The notes below the pieces were generated by a model. The model worked only from the letters and a program-made list of their open reading frames with translations. It was not told the origin of the DNA and did not search any database. A program made the translations under genes and the position numbers. From a virus: 36,536 nucleotides of DNA. Each line of letters begins with the position of its first letter. Positions within the stretch are counted from its first letter, which is position 1. Below are positions 1 through 6,573 of the stretch, piece by piece. The DNA lies in the IMG/VR virus record IMGVR_UViG_3300035698_005835, positions 1 through 36,536 of that record, one strand, 5' to 3'.

Positions 1-420
1 CCGATGATGTTGCGGACGCGCCAGCAAGGCTAGCTCGACAGCCTACAAGTCGAGACCGTGGTCATGCTCAACACAACAACGAAGACGACGACCCAGCAAG
101 GCTAGCTCGACAGCCTACAAGTCGAGACATCCTGTCGATGCGGATCGACGTCGGCAACGCAATCCCAGCAAGGCTAGCTCGACAGCCTACAAGTCGAGAC
201 GACACCCCTATCACTTCCCCGATGATGTTGCGGACGCGCCAGCAAGGCTAGCTCGACAGCCTACAAGTCGAGACCATGAGTCGAATGCCCTACTGCGGTT
301 GCGGCCGATGCCCAGCAAGGCTAGCTCGACAGCCTACAAGTCGAGACGAGGCTTGGGCGTCGACGCCGACGAACGAGGCTTCTTCCAGTAAGGCTAGCTC
401 GACGGCCTACAAGTCGAGAC
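1..420 (+). CRISPR. CRISPR array, six full repeats, left end cut by window
   Basis: Six 36-nt repeats lie at 21-56, 93-128, 165-200, 239-274, 312-347 and 385-420. Five are identical, beginning CCAGCAAGGCTAGCTCGAC and ending CCTACAAGTCGAGAC. The last has two changes (C>T near its start and A>G in the middle). Spacers are 36, 36, 38, 37 and 37 nt, and 1-20 is the end of another spacer. The degenerate repeat at the right suggests that the leader lies to the left, outside the window. Each repeat can fold near its 3' end: CTCGAC pairs with GTCGAG around a 9-nt loop, leaving AC before the spacer. That 3'-hairpin architecture, repeat length and spacer length resemble compact type V (Cas12j-like) arrays found in large phages, but the type is inference because no cas gene is present. 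Confidence 0.95.
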
Positions 421-457
421 CACGAATGGGGTCAACTGCGTCATGATGATCGTGTAC

Positions 458-464
458 CCAGCAA
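458..464 (+). repeat. Probable truncated seventh CRISPR repeat
   Basis: The first seven bases of the repeat (CCAGCAA) recur here, 37 nt after the end of the sixth repeat, which is exactly one spacer length. The match stops after 464. This looks like the broken end of the array, with 421-457 as a relic spacer. A chance match is possible because only seven bases agree. Confidence 0.45.
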
Positions 465-479
465 ACCCAAAGGAACCCG

Positions 480-638
480 ATGGAACAAATGATCTTCGAA
501 CTCCAAAAAGCAAATGCAAACCTCGCAGCGATCCGATCGCACACCAGGGGCATGTACACGGTGGTAGTTGTCATGTTTGGGATTTGTTTGCTCGGTGCCG
601 CACTTGGCTCGTGCACTTTCATCACCGCCGTGATGTAG
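480..638 (+). CDS. Small single-helix membrane protein (52 aa)
   Basis: The ORF starts MEQMIFELQKANANLAAIRS, then has one strong hydrophobic helix at about residues 25-50 (YTVVVVMFGICLLGAALGS). A good Shine-Dalgarno, AAAGGA, lies 6-7 nt upstream of the ATG. The short helical N-terminus followed by a C-terminal membrane helix suggests an inner-membrane protein of unknown role. A holin-like or membrane-signalling role cannot be told apart. It is the first gene after the CRISPR array and lies in the same direction. No family is recognised. Confidence 0.7.
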   Translation: MEQMIFELQKANANLAAIRSHTRGMYTVVVVMFGICLLGAALGSCTFITAVM

Positions 639-645
639 ACCAACT

Positions 646-659
646 GGAGATCGATCTCC
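646..659. promoter_or_regulatory. Dispersed palindrome, copy 1
   Basis: GGAGATCGATCTCC is a 14-bp perfect palindrome. The outer base pair of the 16-bp core is lost here (T at 645 against C at 660). It lies 20 bases upstream of the ATG at 679, with the Shine-Dalgarno of that gene in between. ATG immediately follows the right arm at 661. Confidence 0.8.
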
Positions 660-678
660 CATGAAGGAGGGAACCAAA

Positions 679-1245
679 ATGGAATCAATCAAGGAAACAC
701 CCACCATATTTGACGCAATCTCGGGGGGCATCGAAGCATCGGAAGCGAGGGGTCAGTCGCTGTTCGTGGAGAGTTGCCTGATGCCAACGGAGCTTATGGA
801 TCCTGTGGCCGACTTCATTACGCTCGGATTCGAACTCGGTGCGGTTATCGAATCGGACCCACTGTTCCAACAAGCAACGCTTCCACCTGGTTGGAGCAAA
901 CGTTCGACCGGACACTCGATGTGGTCTGAAATCGTGGATGAGAACGGGTGCGCCCGCGTGGCCGTGTTTTACAAAGCGGCGTTCTACGACCGTAGCTCAC
1001 ATGCGAACTTGATTCGACGATACCGGATGGACATCGTCAGTGGTGACGGCAAACGCAACGACAGGTGGGTCGTGCGTGACGGCAAGTGGGTGGCAGGTGA
1101 TGATAAAGTCGCGACGGTTGTGTTCGACCCGTCGGAATTCTCACCAAGTGGACTCGCTCAACGTGATGGCTACAAGGAGTGCAACGAGTGGCTTCGTGTG
1201 CACTCCAGCGGCACCGACATCAACATGCTGTGGTCGGCTCCGTAG
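679..1245 (+). CDS. Hypothetical phage protein (188 aa)
   Basis: This is a soluble protein with the segment LPPGWSKRSTGHSMWSEIVD followed by a V-A-V-F-Y-K-A-A-F-Y-D-R block. The pattern resembles an uncharacterised small protein I have seen in many tailed phages; its function is unknown. I chose ATG 679 because AAGGAGGG lies 8 nt upstream. An in-frame ATG at 661 directly abuts the palindrome and would add six residues. The gene opens the cassette that leads to the terminase genes. No signal peptide or membrane segment is visible. Confidence 0.75.
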   Translation: MESIKETPTIFDAISGGIEASEARGQSLFVESCLMPTELMDPVADFITLGFELGAVIESDPLFQQATLPPGWSKRSTGHSMWSEIVDENGCARVAVFYKAAFYDRSSHANLIRRYRMDIVSGDGKRNDRWVVRDGKWVAGDDKVATVVFDPSEFSPSGLAQRDGYKECNEWLRVHSSGTDINMLWSAP

Positions 1246-1319
1246 CGGGCCCACCAAGCGACCCCGTGACCAACCGTCTTCAAACACCTTGTGTACCCAT
1301 AACAGACCGTGGCATCGTA

Positions 1320-1373
1320 ATGAAATGGTTCGACCTACTTCGGATCTTTGCGAAACGAGTCGGGGAAAATTGA
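1320..1373 (+). CDS. Possible 17-aa leader peptide
   Basis: A short ORF encoding MKWFDLLRIFAKRVGEN ends with a TGA that overlaps the ATG of the next gene (TGATG). The amphipathic sequence and the stop/start overlap fit a translationally coupled leader peptide. It is too short to be sure, and no clear Shine-Dalgarno is present. The flanking bases 1246-1319 hold nothing else I can recognise. Confidence 0.2.
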   Translation: MKWFDLLRIFAKRVGEN

Positions 1374-1789
1374 TGTCCGAAATCAAGCCTGAGAAGACCC
1401 ACAAGCGCATCGTTTACAAAATCATCGACGATGCGCCAACCGATTTGAAGATGAAAGAGTTTGACACGTTGGTTAGATCCATCCGCCAGCGAGCCAAGTA
1501 CGTTGCGCAGGTCATGCGGAAGAAGCGGAAGAAGCAAGTGCGCAAGGTCCAGCGTCTCACGCTGTGTCACCATTGCGGCGCCGTCATCCCGTGCCCCGAC
1601 AACCTCTCGGTTGCATCGAAATCATTGTACTGTGGCGCCGGGTGCCGCAAGCGAGCCGAGCGGAAGCGTTCTCGCTTCCGAGCTGCAAAGCAAATGCACT
1701 TGTTGGCGCCCGTACCAAACACGAGAATGTGTTCGTTCTACGTCGTGATCGATTGCATCAACATTGCTGGGGCCATAGGCAGAGCATGA
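1373..1789 (+). CDS. Small basic zinc-ribbon protein (138 aa)
   Basis: The N-terminal half is helical and very basic (a KKRKKQVRKVQR stretch). It is followed by a likely zinc site, C65-x2-C68 and C87-x3-C91 (CHHCG ... YCGAGCRKR). The tail carries a short hydrophobic end. A nucleic-acid-binding role is likely from charge and metal site, but no named family is recognised. The ATG at 1373 is taken as start because it overlaps the upstream stop; the frame stays open further upstream but that region is covered by the preceding gene. It overlaps the terS start (ATGA). Confidence 0.7.
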   Translation: MSEIKPEKTHKRIVYKIIDDAPTDLKMKEFDTLVRSIRQRAKYVAQVMRKKRKKQVRKVQRLTLCHHCGAVIPCPDNLSVASKSLYCGAGCRKRAERKRSRFRAAKQMHLLAPVPNTRMCSFYVVIDCINIAGAIGRA

Positions 1790-2532
1790 AGAAGAAACGA
1801 GAACGTGTGGCGAGGCCTCCGTTTCGTCGTCGCGATCCCGTCGTTGTGGATCCAGAGACGATTGATGCAAACACCGATGACGATGCAGTCTTGGCCGAGC
1901 TTGAAGCAGAAGCTGATAAAGCCTACGGCTCATTTGCGAACCGTGACATCCGTGGCACCATCATCGCGGCACTTGCTGCGGGTTCCTCAGTCGCCAACGC
2001 TGCCAGATACGCGGGCGTCTCACCGTCTGCGTTTCGTGAGTGGTATGCCATTGGGAAGAATCTTGTTGAGGGAAAACGATCCACGAAAGAGTACCGCAAG
2101 TTTGCGGCCGACGTGGACAAGGCGAGGGCTAAGCTCAACGTGCTCGCGGGTGCAACGCTTGTGGCTGCCATGCAAGATCGTCTTTTGGTAAAGGTTGGTG
2201 AGAAGCGTACAATCAAGGGTGACACCATCACGGTCGAGGCTGTGATGCGAGAGCGGATTTCCCCTGTTGCGCTCAGCGCCGCACAGAGCGCGCTCGTAGC
2301 AACGGACCCGAAGAAGTGGGGAACCGGGAAGCAACGTATTGAACTCACTGGTGCCGAGGGTGCACCCATTGAAGTCATGGCTGTTGACGAACTTGGGAGC
2401 ATCAACAGCAAGGTGAGGTCTCTGCTTGGGGGCATCGCGCTTGCGGCCATGAAAGCTAACGCGGGTAGGCTTCCAGTCCCGGTTGACGTGGAGATGCTCG
2501 ACAGCGCGCCTGTCGATGAGGACACAGAATGA
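1786..2532 (+). CDS. terS: Terminase small subunit-like protein (248 aa)
   Basis: This is a likely DNA-recognition subunit of the packaging motor. The N-terminus is basic. Residues about 50-75 (IIAALAAGSSVANAARYAGV and onward to SAFREWY) read as the helix-turn-helix typical of phage small terminases, followed by a helical oligomerisation region. The C-terminal half ends in an acidic tail (SAPVDEDTE). It overlaps the preceding gene by ATGA and the following nuclease-like gene by ATGA, and terL comes next but one. The assignment rests on the HTH and on position; an HTH-bearing regulator is the main alternative. Confidence 0.7.
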   Translation: MKKKRERVARPPFRRRDPVVVDPETIDANTDDDAVLAELEAEADKAYGSFANRDIRGTIIAALAAGSSVANAARYAGVSPSAFREWYAIGKNLVEGKRSTKEYRKFAADVDKARAKLNVLAGATLVAAMQDRLLVKVGEKRTIKGDTITVEAVMRERISPVALSAAQSALVATDPKKWGTGKQRIELTGAEGAPIEVMAVDELGSINSKVRSLLGGIALAAMKANAGRLPVPVDVEMLDSAPVDEDTE

Positions 2533-3191
2533 GTGCTCGCAATCGGGACTACGAGAAGGAGACCGAACTTGCCCGTGCCGTGGTTGTGTGGCTGCGCGCG
2601 AACGGGTGGGAGGTGTGGCAAGAGGTCGATGGGTTCTTCGACATCCTTGCCGTGTGTGCAGGCGTGCTTTGGAGCATCGAGACGAAGCTTGCGTTCAGCT
2701 CGCCTGTACTCGTGCAGGCGTGGCGACGGCGTGGAAGCGCACACAGGATCTCGGTCGCCACGTTACCTGGGCCATCACATAGGAGCACGCGGCTGTATCA
2801 TGCCCGCTGTGCTCGTGAGCTAGGCATAGGCGTTGTGAGTGTGGACAGGTACGGGGTGCGCGAACGAACCGTTGGTAGATTGCACAGGGCACCAGGTGCG
2901 ACGAAGTTGCTCAAGCGGCTCGAAATGATTCCTCGCGATTACGTTGAAGCTGGTACGAACGGCGGTGGTTACTGGACCCCGTTCAAGGGGTTCGTCGAGC
3001 GGCTTGAAGCCTACGTGGGCGCGCACAGCGGGTGCGCCGTGAAGGCCGTGGTTCGAGACGTCCCTCATCACTATGCGACCGAGGCAAGTGCTCGCAACCG
3101 TGTGGGCTTGCTTGCGAAGCAGGGTGTGTTTGAGAACGTGCGCGCCGAGTACGTTGGTCGTGCGTTGTGTCTGTACCCGGTGACGAAATGA
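2529..3191 (+). CDS. PD-(D/E)XK nuclease-like protein (220 aa)
   Basis: The N-terminal 70 residues carry the restriction-endonuclease-fold signature. An early helix is followed by E32, then F-F-D38-I-L-A-V, a short turn, and the strand W-S-I-E51-T-K53, giving the D...ExK catalytic set. A basic region follows (QAWRRRGSAHRISVA), typical of this class in phages. The C-terminal half looks like a winged-helix domain (residues about 160-220: ATEASARNRVGLLAKQGVFE). The protein lies between terS and terL with stop/start overlaps on both sides, so a role in DNA end processing or packaging is plausible. This is inference; no biochemical family is certain. Confidence 0.6.
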   Translation: MSARNRDYEKETELARAVVVWLRANGWEVWQEVDGFFDILAVCAGVLWSIETKLAFSSPVLVQAWRRRGSAHRISVATLPGPSHRSTRLYHARCARELGIGVVSVDRYGVRERTVGRLHRAPGATKLLKRLEMIPRDYVEAGTNGGGYWTPFKGFVERLEAYVGAHSGCAVKAVVRDVPHHYATEASARNRVGLLAKQGVFENVRAEYVGRALCLYPVTK

Positions 3192-4795
3192 GGGCCCCGA
3201 AGTTTGTGGATCCAAACACGGGAGATCGATCTCCCGTGTTGCCAACGTGGCCGCTTGCAGCTTGTCATGGTGTGCTGGCCCCCCACGATTCCGAAGCGTA
3301 CGCGAGCTCCATCTTTGCCAATGTTGCCCATGTGCTCACGGCATTTCCAATGGAGGAACGCCGTGCCCTGTTTACGTGGGCATCTACGCTGTACTCGTAC
3401 CAGGTCGATCTCATTTTCGACCCGTGGGAAAAGTCTGTCCTGAACAAGAGCCGCAAGATCGGCGCCTCGTATGCGTATGCGGGCGCCGCTGTCTTGTGGG
3501 CCATGTTGGGTGAAGAGACGATCGTAATCAGCCAAACCGAGGACACCGCCAAGCGGTTCATTCGGGACGCGAAAGAACTGCACAGCCGTGCGCTGTGTGA
3601 GTTCGGAAGCGAGTGGGCCGTGTGCGGCGGCAACCAGAATGAGATCGTGTTCCCGAACACAGGTGGTCGCATCATTGCACGGGCGAGTGACAGTGCCGGT
3701 CGTGGCTACTCGGGAAACTTGATCCTGGATGAGTTCGCCTACCACAAGGACCCCGAGAAAGTTTGGGATGGTGCCGCTGCCGTTGCTGCCATGGGCAGGC
3801 GCATGCGTGTCTTGAGTACGCCCAATGGCGTGGGTAACTTGTTTCACACCATGTGCACCAATGAGCGGGCGCATGCGGGCTATCGCGTGATGCAAATCAG
3901 CCTCGCGTTCTCGCGTGCGGCTGGGGCCATCCCACGCATACCGCCTGCCATAGGACCGTCGACGGACGAAGATTGTTGGATGTTGGCGCATGGTGATACG
4001 CGCCTCTATGACCAGCTATTCGGTTGTGCGTTCCTTGACGCCAACATGCAGTACTTGCCGCATGCTCTCATCACGGCTGCAAGTACTGCGACGCTCGACG
4101 ACTTCACGAAGCTTGTACGGCTGCAAACGTTCGGCGGCTGTGACGTGGCGCGGTACCACGACTTGACCGCAATCGCGACCGTGATTGTTGACGAATCGAT
4201 CGGGTGTGTTGGTGCCGACGGCGTCTCTCGCAAGGGCCCTGTGTTGTGGGTTCCTCCCATTGTTACGTGCCGCAATACCGACTGGGTTTCACAACGCAAG
4301 CTCATCCAGGATGGGTTCCGTGGGCGTGGTTGGACGAGGCTGTGCGTGGACAAGGGCGGCATGGGTAACATGTTCACGGAGCAGTTGCAGCGCCGCCATG
4401 GGAAGTCGAAGGTTGAGGGTGTCGACTTTGCTGGCCGAGCGAAGGAAGACATGGTGACGCGGCTCTACGAGTGGTTCAACGAGGGCCGCATCAGACTCTT
4501 GCGAGAGGATGCCGAGCTGCGCCGTGACCTGTACGCGCTACGCCGGATCATTACGACGGCTGGAAACATTCGCTACGATGCTGCAAGGACCAAGGATGGG
4601 CACGCAGACAGGGCGTGGGCGCTCGCACTTGCTTGTCTTGCTGCTGCACGTTCTCACATCGCGCGTCATGATGATGGACAGAGCGCCGGTGATGTCATGG
4701 CGGCGTTGCAGAAGCTCGATGACGAGATTTACGGTGAGCGAGATCGGCACGGTGAGTACGCGTTCGAAGATGAGGATGATGGTTATGGGTACTGA
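3188..4795 (+). CDS. terL: Terminase large subunit, Mu gp28-like (535 aa)
   Basis: This is the ATPase/nuclease that drives DNA into the prohead. The Walker A-like loop is NKSRKIGASYA (residues 86-96) and Walker B is L-I-L-D181-E182-F. The C-terminal RNase H-like nuclease begins at FGGCDVARYHDLTAIA (about residue 318) and has a late acidic cluster, DGHADRAWALALAC (about residue 472). Length fits Mu-type large terminases. The ATG at 3188 overlaps the upstream stop (ATGA). An in-frame GTG at 3167 and another at 3236, within the palindrome, are alternatives. If 3188 is used, the palindrome is translated as NTGDRSPV at residues 10-17. The C-terminus is acidic (DEDDGYGY). Confidence 0.93.
   Translation: MRAPKFVDPNTGDRSPVLPTWPLAACHGVLAPHDSEAYASSIFANVAHVLTAFPMEERRALFTWASTLYSYQVDLIFDPWEKSVLNKSRKIGASYAYAGAAVLWAMLGEETIVISQTEDTAKRFIRDAKELHSRALCEFGSEWAVCGGNQNEIVFPNTGGRIIARASDSAGRGYSGNLILDEFAYHKDPEKVWDGAAAVAAMGRRMRVLSTPNGVGNLFHTMCTNERAHAGYRVMQISLAFSRAAGAIPRIPPAIGPSTDEDCWMLAHGDTRLYDQLFGCAFLDANMQYLPHALITAASTATLDDFTKLVRLQTFGGCDVARYHDLTAIATVIVDESIGCVGADGVSRKGPVLWVPPIVTCRNTDWVSQRKLIQDGFRGRGWTRLCVDKGGMGNMFTEQLQRRHGKSKVEGVDFAGRAKEDMVTRLYEWFNEGRIRLLREDAELRRDLYALRRIITTAGNIRYDAARTKDGHADRAWALALACLAAARSHIARHDDGQSAGDVMAALQKLDDEIYGERDRHGEYAFEDEDDGYGY
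3215..3240. promoter_or_regulatory. Dispersed palindrome, copy 2 (26 bp)
   Basis: This is a perfect 26-bp palindrome made of core GGGAGATCGATCTCCC with matching AACAC/GTGTT arms. It lies inside the 5' end of terL, in frame. A GTG at 3236 at its right edge is an alternative terL start. Together with the copy at 24053 it has the longest perfect arms in the window. Confidence 0.9.
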
Positions 4796-4827
4796 CCCCT
4801 CAGCGTTCACGTCATGATTGGTGCAAC

Positions 4828-4980
4828 ATGTTGATCAATTGGAATCGCATCGAACTGATCTTCGACAAGTTTCGTCGAACGGGCATGCTTGGACCTTGTG
4901 AGATTTGTGCTCTCAAAATGGCACGACTCTTGGGCGACAAGGACTATGAAACTCGATTGCGGAAGCTCGGACTTCCGTGA
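4828..4980 (+). CDS. Small hypothetical protein (50 aa)
   Basis: The protein reads MLINWNRIELIFDKFRRTGM, then a C-x2-C pair (PCEIC) and a basic helical C-terminus ending RKLGLP. It has one possible metal half-site. The stop overlaps the next gene's GTG (GTGA), so the two are probably translationally coupled. GTCATGAT lies upstream (4811-4818), 9 nt before the ATG. No family is recognised. Confidence 0.55.
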   Translation: MLINWNRIELIFDKFRRTGMLGPCEICALKMARLLGDKDYETRLRKLGLP

Positions 4981-5213
4981 GGTGTTGCGTGTGCGGTGGT
5001 GTTGCGCATCCTTCAACGGGCGCGCAGTACACAGTGGATTCATGTGCGTGTCGCGAGTGCGTATGGGAACTTTGGCGATGGGTTCTTGGACGACAAGGGC
5101 GCAAACCGCGCCGTGGTGGTCCGAGCTTTTTTGACCACGTGAATAGGGAGGCAACCGATGTTTCAACAACGACATGGAATCAAGTGGGTCGAACCGGGCA
5201 AGCATCATCGTAG
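4977..5213 (+). CDS. Zinc-ribbon microprotein (78 aa)
   Basis: Two Cys pairs, C3-x2-C6 and C25-x2-C28 (the latter within SCACRECVWELWRW), form a likely treble-clef or HNH-type zinc knuckle. A basic stretch (GRQGRKPRRGG) follows. The catalytic HNH residues are not evident, so binding rather than cleavage is more likely. The GTG start overlaps the upstream stop. The C-terminal 19 codons overlap the next ORF in another frame. Confidence 0.55.
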   Translation: MRCCVCGGVAHPSTGAQYTVDSCACRECVWELWRWVLGRQGRKPRRGGPSFFDHVNREATDVSTTTWNQVGRTGQASS

Positions 5214-5409
5214 TCTCACCATGATGGCTCGCGCGACGCGTGGCAATTGTTCGATGATGATGCAGGACGGGCGCAGATCCGACGTAGCAAGATGCTGCGC
5301 CCGAGAAAGCGGGTGTTGCATCTTTCATCTGCCACCCTCGCGTTGCTTTCGTTTCTCAAAGAACTTCGAGGTGATATTGCCCCCTTCATATACGAATCGA
5401 GCAGGGTGA
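5158..5409 (+). CDS. Uncertain ORF (83 aa), possible frameshifted gene
   Basis: The ATG has a strong Shine-Dalgarno (AGGGAGG, 6 nt away) and the stop lies 3 nt before the next ATG, which fits operon spacing. The second half is unusually rich in Cys, Met and Arg. In the frame of the preceding gene, 5214-5405 reads more like a normal protein (DAWQLFDDDAGRAQIRRSK, then LALLSFLKELRGDIAPFIY). A frameshift near 5214 could join the good start to the better-looking body. No family is recognised. Confidence 0.35.
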   Translation: MFQQRHGIKWVEPGKHHRSLTMMARATRGNCSMMMQDGRRSDVARCCARESGCCIFHLPPSRCFRFSKNFEVILPPSYTNRAG

Positions 5410-5412
5410 CCG

Positions 5413-5610
5413 ATGACGTTGCAAATGTGGATGGTTGGCGCGTGGCTGTTCATGCTCACGGTGTGGGTGTTGGACATGAAGCAGTGGCAGCGTGCACATC
5501 ATGACATGATTGAGCGCCACAACAAGTTGTTGGCTGACTTGAGCGCTGCTACTCGTGGTGCATTCGAAAGACAGGCTCGCACGAACAGGATCACACGGGG
5601 TGAAAAATGA
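5413..5610 (+). CDS. Small membrane protein of the lysis cassette (65 aa)
   Basis: An N-terminal hydrophobic helix (MWMVGAWLFMLTVWVLDM, residues 5-22) is followed by a charged, probably coiled-coil tail (QWQRAHHDMIERHNKLLADL). One N-terminal anchor plus a helical tail fits an i-spanin- or holin-like lysis accessory, and the gene lies directly upstream of the endolysin with an ATGA overlap. The topology is seen; the lysis role is inferred from position. The spacing to the upstream stop is 3 nt. Confidence 0.65.
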   Translation: MTLQMWMVGAWLFMLTVWVLDMKQWQRAHHDMIERHNKLLADLSAATRGAFERQARTNRITRGEK

Positions 5611-6443
5611 ACGCATCAAACAGGAAACGGTACACGCTTGCTGGTGATGATCAAGACGTGTTTGATGACCGCGATGACGCCAAAGGTGACTGCGTGTTCT
5701 GCGGGAACTGGCGTACCAATGCAAGCAACGAAAGGGCCCACAGCGCCAACTGCCCGCTGCGCGCTTCCGTGCCCATCTGTGCAGAACACTTGCCCGAGGT
5801 ACCCGGCACCGTGAGGGGCATCGACGTCTCACACCACAACGTTGTGACTGATTGGATCGGCGTGAAAGAATCGGGTGTCGAGGTTGCGTTCATTCGGGCG
5901 ACCCACGGGAGCCGTCACGATCGTGCCTTTGCGTCCCACGTAGCGGGTGCACAAGAGGCTGGTGTGCTCATTGGTTGCTACCACTACTTCGAGAACGCCG
6001 ATGTCTACAAGGGCGCCCCTGGGGCCATTGCGCAAGCGCACGAATTTGAAGACGTGCTGAGGTCGGTTGGGCTCATTGGGCCCAATGGTGCGAACGCTCC
6101 CATGTTGCCCCCTGTGCTCGATGCTGAGGAGGGCTCGATTGTGCCGGCCGACATGCTTATTTGGTTGAGTCAAGTCGAGTACGCGACCAAGCTGACACCG
6201 TGGCTTTACACGTGCCCGCATTGGTGGGATGCACATGTTGGGAACGACGACAGGTTCGGATTCCATCCGTTGTGGGTTGCGGACTGGACGCCTCCGATGG
6301 ATGTGCCGTTGCCGTGGCGTGATGCGATTGTGTGGCAGCAAACGAACGTAGGTCGCGTGCCCGGCGTTGTGGGCAACGTGGACATCAACGCGTTTGTGGG
6401 GTCGCTCGAAACATTGCGATGGATGGCGCGCGTTGCGTCATGA
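5607..6443 (+). CDS. GH25 endolysin with N-terminal zinc-finger-like extension (278 aa)
   Basis: Residues about 69-275 form a glycoside hydrolase family 25 (Chalaropsis-type lysozyme) domain that cleaves the MurNAc-GlcNAc bond of peptidoglycan. The hallmarks are V-R-G-I-D73-V-S-H-H near the start of the domain and P-V-L-D172-A-E174-E at the catalytic centre, then W-V-A-D-W-T and I-V-W-Q-Q strands and the closing V-D-I-N-A-F. The first 68 residues carry C29-x2-C32-x12-H45-x3-C49, a possible zinc knuckle not usual in GH25 enzymes. There is no signal peptide, so release would need a holin or similar. A GTG at 5811 could in principle initiate the bare catalytic domain. Confidence 0.92.
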   Translation: MNASNRKRYTLAGDDQDVFDDRDDAKGDCVFCGNWRTNASNERAHSANCPLRASVPICAEHLPEVPGTVRGIDVSHHNVVTDWIGVKESGVEVAFIRATHGSRHDRAFASHVAGAQEAGVLIGCYHYFENADVYKGAPGAIAQAHEFEDVLRSVGLIGPNGANAPMLPPVLDAEEGSIVPADMLIWLSQVEYATKLTPWLYTCPHWWDAHVGNDDRFGFHPLWVADWTPPMDVPLPWRDAIVWQQTNVGRVPGVVGNVDINAFVGSLETLRWMARVAS

Positions 6444-6450
6444 TGTAGGC
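6437..6450 (+). promoter_or_regulatory. Leaderless-type promoter element before the 27-aa gene
   Basis: GTCATGAT is followed by exactly 6 nt and then the ATG at 6451. The geometry fits a -10 hexamer (CATGAT) with transcription starting at the A of ATG. The same 8-mer and 6-nt gap occur before 8431 and 11311. No conserved -35 is seen. The element also contains the endolysin stop codon. Confidence 0.4.
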
Positions 6451-6534
6451 ATGGGAACTCCTTGCTACATTTGCGGGAAACTCTTGCCCGTTGATGAAAG
6501 CGCAAACTTCGATCTCCTCAAACTTGACGAATGA
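6451..6534 (+). CDS. Cys-pair microprotein (27 aa)
   Basis: This tiny ORF begins MGTPCYICGKLLPVDE and contains a single C-x2-C-G knuckle, followed by an acidic tail (NFDLLKLDE). There is no Shine-Dalgarno; the leaderless-type element above would explain expression. It is too short to have a recognisable fold alone and could bind zinc as a dimer. It fits the abundance of C-x2-C small proteins in this island. Confidence 0.4.
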   Translation: MGTPCYICGKLLPVDESANFDLLKLDE

Positions 6535-6539
6535 AACAC

Positions 6540-6555
6540 GGGAGATCGATCTCCC
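6540..6555. promoter_or_regulatory. Dispersed palindrome, copy 3
   Basis: The 16-bp core GGGAGATCGATCTCCC is perfect. The left flank is CAC but the right flank is ATG, so the extended palindrome is broken by one base that creates an ATG at 6556. It lies 18 nt upstream of the Shine-Dalgarno-supported ATG at 6574. Confidence 0.85.
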
Positions 6556-6573
6556 ATGAAAGGGTTGACACCA

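Noticed and set aside
1-420. Repeats as replication-origin iterons or a tandem satellite
   Set aside because: Unique 36-38-nt spacers between near-identical repeats and a degenerate terminal repeat are diagnostic of CRISPR.
1040-1372. Upstream extension of the zinc-ribbon ORF at 1373
   Set aside because: It is antiphase to the 679-1245 gene and lacks a Shine-Dalgarno; ATG 1373 fits the TGATG coupling.
3071-3991. Reverse-strand ORF of 306 aa opposite terL
   Set aside because: Antisense shadow of the terminase Walker region with an Arg/His-rich composition and no domain.
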